43,401 nucleotides of DNA. Source: Phycisphaerales bacterium. Lineage in GTDB: Bacteria; Planctomycetota; Phycisphaerae; Phycisphaerales; SM1A02. Made by a program: the position numbers and the translations under genes. Below, piece after piece: positions 32,351 through 39,914 of the stretch; the stretch's first letter is position 1, and each line of letters opens with the position of its first letter. The DNA lies in contig JABDLI010000232.1 in the NCBI GenBank assembly GCA_013003065.1, positions 1 through 43,401 on the forward strand, read 5' to 3'. Under the pieces are notes generated by a model. The model was not told the origin of the DNA. It ran no database searches and saw only the letters and a list, made by a program, of their open reading frames with translations.

Positions 32351-32356
32351 TACAAT
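32351..32356 (+). promoter_or_regulatory. -10 box TACAAT of cDPG-synthetase-like gene
   Basis: TACAAT lies 28 nt before the ATG, giving a leader of about 20 nt with GGAG 7 nt before the start. No -35 is visible; the position falls at the worn end of hexamer array 2. Confidence 0.5.
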
Positions 32357-32383
32357 CCCCGCGTCTGTCCCCGGAGCCCCCCG

Positions 32384-33721
32384 ATGCCCCCCGCCCCCCA
32401 CCGTCTCATCATTCTCGGCGCCGCCGGTCGCGACTTCCACGACTTCAACGTGTACTGGAAGACGCGTGCCGACATCGATGTCGTCTGCTTCACGGCAACC
32501 CAGATTCCGAACATCGAAGGACGCGTCTACCCGGCCGAGCTCGCTGGGAGCCGGTATCCGGACGGCATCCCGATTCACCCGGAGTCCGACCTCGAGCGGC
32601 TGGTCGCCGAGAACGACGCGACGCTCGTGGCGATGGCATACTCGGACGTCACGCATGAACACGTGATGCATCTCGCAGCGCGGGCCAACGCCGCCGGCGC
32701 CTCCTTCTGCATGCTCGGCGCCACGCAGACGATGGTCGCGAGCGACAAGCCGGTCATTGCCGTCAACGCGGTGCGGACGGGGTGCGGGAAGAGCCAGGTC
32801 TCGCGTCGCGTGGCCGCGATTCTGCGGGAGCGGGGACGACGCGTGGGGATCGTGCGGCACCCCATGCCGTACGGGGATCTCACGCGTCAAGTCTGTCAGC
32901 GGTTTGCCGGTGCCGATGATCTCGTTCGCCACGAGTGCACGATCGAGGAACGCGAGGAGTACGAACCGCACATTGCCGCCGGCTGCGTGGTCTTCGCCGG
33001 CATCGACTACGAGCAGATCCTCCGTCGGGCCGAAGAAGACGCGGACGTCATTCTGTGGGACGGGGGCAACAACGACACGAGCTTCTACCGCCCCGATCTT
33101 CAGATCGTCGTGGTCGATCCCCACCGCGCGGGTCACGAGCTGCGGTACTATCCCGGCGAGACGAACGTGCGTCTCGCCGACGTCGTCATCATCAACAAGG
33201 TCGACACCGCCGACGACGAGGCGATCGCCACGGTGGAACGGAACGTCCGATCCGCGAACCCCCGGGCGACCATCATCCCCGCCCGATCACCGGTCCGGCT
33301 CGATGACCCCGCGGCCATCCACGGCCGCCGCGTCCTCGTGATCGAGGACGGCCCGACGCTCACCCACGGCGAGATGCGTTTCGGCGCCGGTCACGTGGCC
33401 GCCCGTCAGTCCGGCGCGGCCACGATCATCGATCCCCGCCCCTTCGCGCAGGGCTCGATTCGCGGCGTCTACCGACGTTACCCGCATGTGACCGACGTGC
33501 TCCCGGCGATGGGCTACGGTGCCGAACAGATGGCGGAGCTGGCCGCGACGATCAACGCCGCCGAATGCGACGTCGTCATCGTCGGCACGCCGATCGATCT
33601 CGGCGGACTGTTGGAAGTCAACAAGCCGATGGTGCGGGCGCGGTACGAGCTGGAGGAAGTCGACCCGGCGCTGCTGCCGGCGGCGATCGACCGCGTGCTC
33701 GCGGCGGCGGCGGCGCGGTAG
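32384..33721 (+). CDS. Cyclic 2,3-diphosphoglycerate synthetase-like GTPase
   Basis: 445 aa. It begins RLIILGAAGRDFHDFNVYW, a hallmark of this family. A P-loop sits in AVRTGCGKSQVSRRVA (about 130), LWDGGNNDTSFYRPDLQIVVVDPHRAG is strongly conserved in the family, and a GTPase-type NKVD occurs in VVIINKVDTADDEA (about 270). The C terminus DVVIVGTPIDLGGLLEVNKP is also typical. The archaeal enzyme makes cyclic 2,3-diphosphoglycerate, a thermoprotectant and phosphate store; the bacterial role is unproven. The ATG at 32384 has GGAG 7 nt upstream. The upstream open frame through the hexamer array is rejected as coding. Confidence 0.88.
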   Translation: MPPAPHRLIILGAAGRDFHDFNVYWKTRADIDVVCFTATQIPNIEGRVYPAELAGSRYPDGIPIHPESDLERLVAENDATLVAMAYSDVTHEHVMHLAARANAAGASFCMLGATQTMVASDKPVIAVNAVRTGCGKSQVSRRVAAILRERGRRVGIVRHPMPYGDLTRQVCQRFAGADDLVRHECTIEEREEYEPHIAAGCVVFAGIDYEQILRRAEEDADVILWDGGNNDTSFYRPDLQIVVVDPHRAGHELRYYPGETNVRLADVVIINKVDTADDEAIATVERNVRSANPRATIIPARSPVRLDDPAAIHGRRVLVIEDGPTLTHGEMRFGAGHVAARQSGAATIIDPRPFAQGSIRGVYRRYPHVTDVLPAMGYGAEQMAELAATINAAECDVVIVGTPIDLGGLLEVNKPMVRARYELEEVDPALLPAAIDRVLAAAAAR

Positions 33722-33759
33722 GCTCCCGGGCGTCGGGATCGCTCGCCGCTCCCCGTGCA

Positions 33760-33765
33760 TACGAT
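33760..33765 (+). promoter_or_regulatory. -10 box TACGAT of DUF2332 gene, near-leaderless
   Basis: TACGAT ends only 5 nt before the GTG start, the closest case in the window. No -35 and no Shine-Dalgarno are visible. Confidence 0.5.
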
Positions 33766-33770
33766 CCGTC

Positions 33771-34856
33771 GTGCCCGCCACCCCCGAGTACCTCGAACGC
33801 AACCTCCGGAACTTCGCCGGCTTCTGCGCGGGCGCCTCGCCGCTCTACGCGTCGCTCTCCGGTCACGTCGCGCTCGACGCCGACGTGCTCGCCCTCGCAA
33901 CGGTCGGTCAGGATCGGCAACCGCCGGCCAACCTGCTCTTCGGCGCCGTTCACGATCTGCTGTTGGCCGGACGACGGCATCCGCTGCGCGATCACTATCC
34001 GTCGGTTGGCGGTACGGCGGGACCGAATGGGGCGTATACCCCGTTCCGCGACTTCTGCCTGACGTACGCGGACGAGCTGCGGGAGCGGATCTCGACCCGC
34101 CGGGTGCAGACCAACGAGGTTGGCCGGTGTGGCCTGCTCCTGCCGGCGTTCGCACTCGCCTGGCAACAGGCCGGGCGGCGCCCGCTGTTCATGCTCGAGC
34201 TTGGCGCGAGCGCCGGGCTCAACCTGCACTTCGATCAATACGCGTACGAGTGGTCCCGCGACAACGACGGCGAAGGGCAGACTCTCGGATCATCCCACGC
34301 TCGCGTGCGCACCGAAACGCGGGGCGGCGCGGGGCCGCTCCCTGCGGCCTTCCCCCCCGTCGCCGGCCGGATCGGCGTCGACCTGGCTCCGGTGGACGTG
34401 ACGAACGCAGACGCGATCCGTTGGGTCGAAGCCATGATCTGGGCCGACATGACCGAGCGTCTGGAACTCTTCCGCGCCGCCGTCGCCCACGCCCGACGCA
34501 GGCCGCCCGACATCCGCCGCGGCGACGGCCTCGCGTTGCTCCCGGAGCTCATCCGCGTCGCGCCGCCCGACACCGTCCCGTGCGTCTATCACAGCCACGC
34601 GATCTACCAGATGGACGCGACGTGGCGGACGGAATTCCGGACGATGCTGCACGAAGCGGCCCGATCGCGTGACCTGGCGTGGGTCTCCCTCGAGTGGCTG
34701 AAGGACGACCCCTGCCCGCGTCTGGATCTGACCGTCTTCCGCGACGGCGTGGGCGAGACGCGGTGGCTGGCCAACGGACATCACCACGGTGCGTGGATCG
34801 AGTGGCGGGAGTCGCCGATGGCCGCCCCACCCGACTTTCCCGCCGGCCGCGGCTAA
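33771..34856 (+). CDS. DUF2332 family protein
   Basis: 361 aa, GTG start. Matches the DUF2332 family: a YLERNLRNFAGFCAGASPLY start, then LCTV-like segments, FMLELGASAGLNLHFDQYAYEW (a SAM-methyltransferase-like glycine motif), RIGVDLAPVDV, DADAIRWVEAMIWAD, VPCVYHSHAIYQM and WLANGHHHGAWIEW at the C terminus. The family is widespread in actinobacteria and proteobacteria and has no assigned reaction. The ELGASAGLN motif suggests a Rossmann-like methyltransferase fold, which is inference. It stands alone between a near-leaderless promoter and an exported hypothetical. Confidence 0.88.
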   Translation: MPATPEYLERNLRNFAGFCAGASPLYASLSGHVALDADVLALATVGQDRQPPANLLFGAVHDLLLAGRRHPLRDHYPSVGGTAGPNGAYTPFRDFCLTYADELRERISTRRVQTNEVGRCGLLLPAFALAWQQAGRRPLFMLELGASAGLNLHFDQYAYEWSRDNDGEGQTLGSSHARVRTETRGGAGPLPAAFPPVAGRIGVDLAPVDVTNADAIRWVEAMIWADMTERLELFRAAVAHARRRPPDIRRGDGLALLPELIRVAPPDTVPCVYHSHAIYQMDATWRTEFRTMLHEAARSRDLAWVSLEWLKDDPCPRLDLTVFRDGVGETRWLANGHHHGAWIEWRESPMAAPPDFPAGRG

Positions 34857-34921
34857 CGGTTCGCCCCGCGGCGCATCTGATTCGAAGCGGCACCAACCCG
34901 GCCGCCCCAAGGAGACTCGAC

Positions 34922-35608
34922 ATGATCCGTCAGATCGCCGCGTTCATCGTCCTTGCTGTTCTGCTGCTTCCCGCCGGCGTTGCAGTCGGCGGTCCCCCCG
35001 CCATCTGCGAACCGGTCGACGTCGGACCCGGCGTGGCGATCCCGATCGCGGACAGGACCCGCCCTTCCCACGCCCCCCCCCGCGGCCCCGCCCACGCCGA
35101 TCGGACGTCCCTCGTCGACCGGGTGCTGCGCGTGCTCGACTCTTCCGACAGCGCGCTTGTCCACATGGAGACGTTGCGACGCGCAACGCTCGAGGCGAAC
35201 GCGGATCGGGCCGTCGCGCACGCGTTGTTCGCCCGCCTGGTGGCCCGCACGCTCGATGCGGAGGCCACGGGATCGCCCGACGCGTTGCGGTGGTTCGACG
35301 CCGGGTACCTGGCCCAGTGCTACGATCAGATCAACATGCGGGTCGTGCGTTCGCACGGGCGCACACGGGGCCTGACCGGATACGCCTGGGTGCAGCACGC
35401 GCTCGAACTGCGGGGCGACGACGCGGAGATGGAATTCGGGGCCGCGGTCATGACGGTCATGGCGGGCCTGCCCGAGCACACCTTGCACGTCGCGCGGGTC
35501 GAAGCGCTCGCCGCGCCCGGCTCGCTCGTCGCCCGCAACCTGGAGCAGCACCGGACGAATCGGTGGAAGCACTTCGAGTCCCGCGCGACCAAGCGTACAG
35601 ACCGGTGA
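34922..35608 (+). CDS. Exported hypothetical protein
   Basis: 228 aa. AAGGAG 7 nt before the ATG. A signal peptide (about 1-24, IAAFIVLAVLLLPAGVAVGG) is followed by a Pro/His-rich linker and a helical domain (VDRVLRVLDSSDSALVHMETLRRATLEAN to LVARNLEQHRTNRWKHF). The Ala/Leu/Arg-rich helices contain LRWFDAGYLAQCYDQINM and AMEFGAAVMTVMAGL-type segments. I do not recognise a family. It lies 13 nt upstream of the ECF sigma and FecR genes on the same strand, so it may be part of that unit or be its target. Confidence 0.72.
   Translation: MIRQIAAFIVLAVLLLPAGVAVGGPPAICEPVDVGPGVAIPIADRTRPSHAPPRGPAHADRTSLVDRVLRVLDSSDSALVHMETLRRATLEANADRAVAHALFARLVARTLDAEATGSPDALRWFDAGYLAQCYDQINMRVVRSHGRTRGLTGYAWVQHALELRGDDAEMEFGAAVMTVMAGLPEHTLHVARVEALAAPGSLVARNLEQHRTNRWKHFESRATKRTDR
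35573..35601 (+). promoter_or_regulatory. Possible promoter TTCGAG-17-TACAGA of ECF sigma gene
   Basis: TTCGAG (35573-35578) and TACAGA (35596-35601), 17 bp apart, overlap the end of the preceding gene. The match is moderate; readthrough from the upstream gene is equally possible. Confidence 0.35.
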
Positions 35609-35621
35609 GCCGGCGTCCCCC

Positions 35622-36209
35622 ATGCCCGACGCGACGACCGCCCCGACCGCCGTCCTCCGACCCGGCACCGAGCCGGCGGCGGGGGCGCGAATCCGCACGC
35701 TCGTCGTGGCCGCGCAGAGCGGCGATCGGGTCGCGGTGGCCGCACTGCACGAGCATTTTGCGGGCATGGTGCACGGCATTCTCCTCGCCCGCGGCCGGAC
35801 CAACGACGCCGACGATCTCGTGCAGGACGTGTTCGTCACGATGATCGAGAAGCTCCCCGCGTTGCGTGATCCCACCGCGTTCGGGCCGTGGCTGGCCGCG
35901 ATCGCCCGGAACGCCGCATTCGCCTCGCTCCGGCGTCGGCCGACGGAGACGCTCGCGGAGACGCCGGCGTCGCCGCCGGACCGCGACGCCGTCGACCATC
36001 GGGCCGCACACCGGGTGCTGGCCGCGATTCGCTCGCTGCCGGCGTCGTACGCGGAGACGCTCACGCTCCGTCTGGTCGAAGGACTGACGGGACCGCAGAT
36101 CGCGGCCACGACCGGCCTGACCGCCGGGTCGGTGCGGGTGAACCTGCATCGCGGCATGAAGCTGCTCCGCGAACGGCTCGCGGACGACACCGGGGAGGAT
36201 CGGCCATGA
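35622..36209 (+). CDS. ECF sigma factor
   Basis: 195 aa. Region 2: LHEHFAGMVHGILLARGRTNDADDLVQDVFVTMIEKLPAL then PWLAAIARNAAFASLRRR. Region 4: RVLAAIRSLPASYAETLTLRLVEGLTGPQIAATTGLTAGSVRVNLHRGMKLLRERL. The classic sigma-70 ECF layout, with about 45 residues between the regions. Its stop overlaps the ATG of the FecR-like gene (ATGA), so the two are translationally coupled. It should direct RNA polymerase to a regulon kept off by that partner. Confidence 0.94.
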   Translation: MPDATTAPTAVLRPGTEPAAGARIRTLVVAAQSGDRVAVAALHEHFAGMVHGILLARGRTNDADDLVQDVFVTMIEKLPALRDPTAFGPWLAAIARNAAFASLRRRPTETLAETPASPPDRDAVDHRAAHRVLAAIRSLPASYAETLTLRLVEGLTGPQIAATTGLTAGSVRVNLHRGMKLLRERLADDTGEDRP

Positions 36210-37195
36210 ACGACCACCGCCCGCCGGGCGCTGACGCGAACGTGTATCTGTGGGACCGCTCCGGTCCGGTGGACGAGGAGATCGCCACGCTCGAGCAGAC
36301 CCTGCGTCCGCTCCGGCACCGGCCGCGGTCGCCGGTGCGAGCGCCTCTCGCGTTTGCACGCACCCCCCCGCCGGCCGGCCCCGCGCTCGCCGCGGCCGCG
36401 GCCGTGATTATCCTGGCGAGCGTGGCGGCGATCGTCGTCAACCGTTCCGCGTCGCCTGCCCCCGGGTGGGGCGTCGCCGCGGTCTACGGCGCGGCGGTGA
36501 CACGCGACGGCGCGCTCGTCTCCGGCGCCACGCTCCCGGTGGGCGGCTGGCTGGAAACCGGCGAAGACGCACGGGTCGAGGTCAGCGTCGCCGACCTCGG
36601 CGTGGTGACGGTGTACGAGCGTTCGCGCGTCAGCCTGGCCGCCGCGACGAGTGAGGAGCAGCGTCTGCGGCTCGGGCACGGACGCATCGAGGCGTTCATC
36701 ACCGCCCCACCGCGTCTGTTCTTCGTCGAGACCGCCGCGGTCGTCGCGGTCGATCTCGGCTGCGCCTACACGCTCGACGCCGACGCCGAAGGCAACGGAA
36801 CGCTCGCGGTCACGTTCGGCGCGGTAGCGCTCGAGGCGAACGGCCTGGTCTCGACGGTTCCGGCCGACGGGGTCTGCCGCGTGAGCGCGGACCGGGGCCC
36901 CGGCACCCCCTACTTCGCCGACTGCCGGCCGGAGCTGGAAGCCTCGCTCGCGGCGATCGACGCCGGCGACCACGGCCACGACACGCTCGACGTCGTCCTC
37001 GACGCAGCCCGTCCCCGTGACACGCTGACGCTGTGGCATCTGCTCTTCAAGGTGGACGAAGCGAGCCGGGGGCGGGTGTTCGAACGCATGGTCGCCCTGA
37101 GCGGGCTCCCGCCGGGCGTGACGCGAGATGGCGTTCTTCGCCTGCACGCTCGGATGCTCGATGGGTGGTGGAGCGCACTCGAGCGGAGCTGGTGA
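36206..37195 (+). CDS. FecR-domain transmembrane regulator (candidate anti-sigma)
   Basis: 329 aa; GGGGAGGA before the ATG. The N-terminal cytoplasmic part (about 1-55) has a YLWDRSGPVDEEIATLEQTLRPLRH segment like the zinc-free anti-sigma region, then one membrane helix (about 62-78, LAAAAAVIILASVAAIVV). A FecR domain (about 85-225) follows: LPVGGWLETGEDARVEVSVADLG, VYERSRVSL, LRLGHGRIEAFI and FFVETAAVVAVDLGCAYTLD. The C-terminal 80 residues (TLWHLLFKVDEASRGRVFERM, GVLRLHARMLDGWW) are a tail found in planctomycete and acidobacterial FecR proteins. It would hold the sigma factor and release it on a periplasmic signal. Hexamer array 3 begins right after its stop. Confidence 0.87.
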   Translation: MNDHRPPGADANVYLWDRSGPVDEEIATLEQTLRPLRHRPRSPVRAPLAFARTPPPAGPALAAAAAVIILASVAAIVVNRSASPAPGWGVAAVYGAAVTRDGALVSGATLPVGGWLETGEDARVEVSVADLGVVTVYERSRVSLAAATSEEQRLRLGHGRIEAFITAPPRLFFVETAAVVAVDLGCAYTLDADAEGNGTLAVTFGAVALEANGLVSTVPADGVCRVSADRGPGTPYFADCRPELEASLAAIDAGDHGHDTLDVVLDAARPRDTLTLWHLLFKVDEASRGRVFERMVALSGLPPGVTRDGVLRLHARMLDGWWSALERSW

Positions 37196-37196
37196 C

Positions 37197-37364
37197 GGAC
37201 CCGGACGCGGGCACGGACCCGGACGCGGACCCGGACGCGGACGCGGGCACGGACCCGGACACGGTCGCGGTCGCGGGCACGGACGCGGGCACGGACACGG
37301 ACACGGACGCGGACACGGACACGGACACGGTCGCGGTCGCGGACCCGGACCCGAACCCGAACCC
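37197..37364 (+). repeat. Hexanucleotide array 3: 28 in-phase units
   Basis: Twenty-eight contiguous hexamers from 2 nt after the FecR-like stop: GGACCC, GGACGC, GGGCAC, GGACAC and GGTCGC types, ending in two GAACCC. It is shorter and more varied at position 5 than array 2. The end lies 14 bp before the -10 of the phosphatase gene. No stop codon occurs in several frames, so it makes spurious open frames. Confidence 0.95.
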
Positions 37365-37378
37365 GACGCCCAACCGAC

Positions 37379-37384
37379 TACCAT
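37379..37384 (+). promoter_or_regulatory. -10 box TACCAT of SpoIIE-type phosphatase gene, near-leaderless
   Basis: TACCAT ends 6 nt before the ATG. The -35 position falls at the end of hexamer array 3 and shows no TTG-type box. Confidence 0.5.
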
Positions 37385-37390
37385 GCCCCC

Positions 37391-39418
37391 ATGCCCGCCC
37401 CCGTGTCGATCCGCCAAAGCCTCCTCTGGAACTTCGCGCTGGTCATCATCGTGCTCGGCGGCGGCATCCTTCTGACGACCGCCTTCGGCACGCGTCGCGC
37501 GGTCGCGCGTTTCACGCAATCGATCATGACCCGCACGCTCGACGAGACGGAGCAGCGGTTGCACCGGTTCTTCGACCCGGTGACGCACGAGCTGCAGATC
37601 GCGCGTGACTGGGGACACGCCGGCTTGCTCGACGTCGACGATCCGGAGGCAATGCGAAGGCTGCTCGTGCCGCTGCTGCGCCGGACGCCGCAGATCAGCT
37701 CCGTCCTCGTCGCCGATGAGCGGGGGCGCGAGCAGATGATCCTCCGGACGGGGGAGGCGTGGAGCCTTCGGCAGACCCGCCGGGACGAGTGGGGCGACCG
37801 CACCCGCTGGCTGACGTGGACCGACGGCGACGAGGCGGCGATCGAATCGTGGCGAACGCTCGACTACGACCCGCGGACGCGTCCGTGGTACACCGCGGCC
37901 GTCGCCCGCGACGCGGAGGCCGAGGCCGCGGGCACCGCCGGCTCGGTCGCGTGGACGACGCCCTACGTCTTCTTCACGACCCGGGACCCGGGCATCACCG
38001 CCGCGGCGACCTACGAGCCCGGCGACGGGCTGACGCACGTCATCGGCTTCGACGTGCTCCTCAACGACATCTCGGCCTTCACGACCGCGATGCGGGTGAG
38101 CGAGCAGGGCGGCGCGATCGTGCTGACCGACGACGGACGGGTGATCGGGCTGCCTCGCAACGAGCGTTACGTGGACGCGGACGCTCGACGCGCGTCGGTC
38201 CTGAAACGGCCGGACGAGTTGGGTTGGACGCTCGCGACCGACGCGACGAACGCGTTCGCGACGCAACCGCTCGAAGCAGCGACGGCCACGCGGTTCCGCA
38301 GCGCGGGCAGTTGGTGGTGGGGCAACGGACGGCTGTTCAGCCTGTCGCCGGCACGGACGCTGTGGATCGGCGTGGTCGTCTCCGAGGCGGATCTGCACGG
38401 CCCGCTCGCCAGCCGGCGGGCGTGGATCATCGCCATCACCCTCACCGTGCTCGTCGGAGCGATGCTGCGAGTCGCCGTGCTCGCGCGACGTTTCAGCGAA
38501 CCGATCGAGCAGCTCATGACCGAGAGCGATCGGATCAGCCATGGCGACCTGACGCCGGGTCCGCCGGTGCGCTCGCACCTCACCGAGGTCACGGCGCTCG
38601 CCGGCGCTCACGATCAGATGCGTGAAGGCCTGCAGTCGCTGCTGAAACTCGAACGCGACCTGCTCGTCGCCCGCGAGATCCAACGCGCGACGTTCCCGTC
38701 GAAGCTCCCGGCTCTGCCCGGCTTCGAGATCGTCGCCTGGAGCGAGCCCGCCGATGAAACGGGCGGCGACACCTACGACGTCATCGGGCTGCGTCACAAC
38801 GACGCCGGCGAGATCGAGGTGGATCCACCCGATGGCGTCGAGCAGGTCGCCCTGCTGCTGGCCGACGCGACGGGCCACGGGGTCGGCCCCGCCCTGTCCG
38901 TCACGCAGATCCGCGCGATGCTGCGGATGGCGGTCCGGATCGGCTCCGACCCCGTCCAGTTCTTCGACGCCCTCAACGAGCAGCTCCACGCCGACCTCCC
39001 CACGGGACGGTTCATCACTGCCTGGCTCGGGCGGCTCGACGGCGCAACCGGAGCGATGTCGACGTTCAGCGCCGGTCAAGGGCCGCTGCTCCACTACGAC
39101 GCGACCGCCGGAACGTGCGCGATCCGGCCGACCGACACCATGCCCTTCGGCATCGTCACCGACCTGCAACCGGCGGTGCCGCCACCCGTGCCGCTGGCGA
39201 CCGGCGACATCTTCGCGGTGTTCTCCGACGGCATCTTCGAGGCCGCCGATCCGGACGGTCAGCAGTTCGGCGTCGAACGAGTCCAGGAGCTGATCATCAC
39301 CCACCACGCCAAACCCGCGGCGGAGCTGCTGACGCGGCTGCGTGAGGCGGTCGACGAATTCGTGCGGGGGCACCCGGCGGATGACGACCGGACCGGGATC
39401 ATCGTGAAACGGCGGTGA
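37391..39418 (+). CDS. Membrane SpoIIE/PP2C-type phosphatase with cache-like sensor and HAMP
   Basis: 675 aa. Membrane helix 1 at about 11-31, then an extracytoplasmic sensor region (32-340) with RTLDYDPRTRPWYTAA and VIGFDVLLNDISAFT, typical of dCache domains. Helix 2 at about 342-363 and a HAMP segment (SEPIEQLMTESDRISHGDL) follow. From about 425: LERDLLVAREIQRATFPSKLP, then a PP2C/SpoIIE domain with LLLADATGHGVGPALSV, FITAWLGRLDG, FSAGQGPLLHYD and FAVFSDGIFEAADPDGQQF, with metal-binding Asp residues. Such proteins dephosphorylate anti-anti-sigma factors in partner-switch systems. Placed next to a sigma/FecR pair, it may act in sigma control; its target is not here. Confidence 0.93.
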   Translation: MPAPVSIRQSLLWNFALVIIVLGGGILLTTAFGTRRAVARFTQSIMTRTLDETEQRLHRFFDPVTHELQIARDWGHAGLLDVDDPEAMRRLLVPLLRRTPQISSVLVADERGREQMILRTGEAWSLRQTRRDEWGDRTRWLTWTDGDEAAIESWRTLDYDPRTRPWYTAAVARDAEAEAAGTAGSVAWTTPYVFFTTRDPGITAAATYEPGDGLTHVIGFDVLLNDISAFTTAMRVSEQGGAIVLTDDGRVIGLPRNERYVDADARRASVLKRPDELGWTLATDATNAFATQPLEAATATRFRSAGSWWWGNGRLFSLSPARTLWIGVVVSEADLHGPLASRRAWIIAITLTVLVGAMLRVAVLARRFSEPIEQLMTESDRISHGDLTPGPPVRSHLTEVTALAGAHDQMREGLQSLLKLERDLLVAREIQRATFPSKLPALPGFEIVAWSEPADETGGDTYDVIGLRHNDAGEIEVDPPDGVEQVALLLADATGHGVGPALSVTQIRAMLRMAVRIGSDPVQFFDALNEQLHADLPTGRFITAWLGRLDGATGAMSTFSAGQGPLLHYDATAGTCAIRPTDTMPFGIVTDLQPAVPPPVPLATGDIFAVFSDGIFEAADPDGQQFGVERVQELIITHHAKPAAELLTRLREAVDEFVRGHPADDDRTGIIVKRR

Positions 39419-39448
39419 ACGCAAACACCCTGCGCGCAACGCCCGGCC

Positions 39449-39741
39449 CAACCTGCACGAGGCGGCACGACGCCGCCGGTCCCCGCGCAGGTCCTGCCGC
39501 CGCATGGCGGCACATGACGAGCCAAACCCACGCTGAAACATCCAGACGCGAGCCCGCCTGGATGCGGGCGGCGAGATTGGGCGTCCGGGCCGGTCTGTGC
39601 CTCGCCGCAGGATGCGGCGGATCGCGCGGGGGTCCGTTCTGCGTTGAACGACACAGCATTCAGCGCACTGGTCACTGAGGCCGAGGGCGGCATGGACGCC
39701 GCCCGTAGATGCGCAAGGCGTCCGGAGGTCGGCGATGTGGT
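39449..39741. repeat. Second block of the hairpin-rich repeat family
   Basis: Related to the units at 1-690 but more diverged. Hairpins: GGCGGC/GCCGCC at 39461-39477 (loop acgac), CCCGC/GCGGG at 39553-39568, CGCCGC/GCGGCG at 39603-39619 (loop aggat), GGCGGC/GCCGCC at 39686-39703 (loop atggac). Shared text includes ACCCACGCTGAA and CATCCAGACGC. The gap 39419-39914 holds no gene I believe; a purine-rich GGAAGGGGAAGGGG stretch lies at about 39786-39800. Confidence 0.8.
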
Positions 39742-39900
39742 TGCGCGGGCGGTTGGCCCGGCGGCGGTTGCGGAACGGAGAATTGGAAGGGGAAGGGGAA
39801 TTGGACCCGGAGAACGGGGAGCCGGGGTATCGCGAATTGGAGTTGTCAGCAGTCGACCCGCGATGCGGCGACGCTCCCGGACACGCCACCCACCTCCCGC

Positions 39901-39906
39901 TAGCAT
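39901..39906 (+). promoter_or_regulatory. -10 box TAGCAT of TPR/UnbV operon, near-leaderless
   Basis: TAGCAT ends 8 nt before the GTG start. GGACAC and C-rich sequence precede it, resembling the worn hexamers before other -10 boxes. No -35 is seen. Confidence 0.45.
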
Positions 39907-39914
39907 GTCCCCCC

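Noticed and set aside
31799-32383. N-terminal extension of the cDPG-synthetase-like gene through array 2
   Set aside because: It translates to an alternating Gly-His/Gly-Arg string preceded by antisense-like sequence. The family start (RLIILGAAGRD) and a ribosome-binding site fit ATG 32384.
39786-39800. Purine tract GGAAGGGGAAGGGG as a triplex or promoter element
   Set aside because: Similar purine-rich text occurs in the hairpin repeats (about 315-335), so it is better seen as part of that repeat family.
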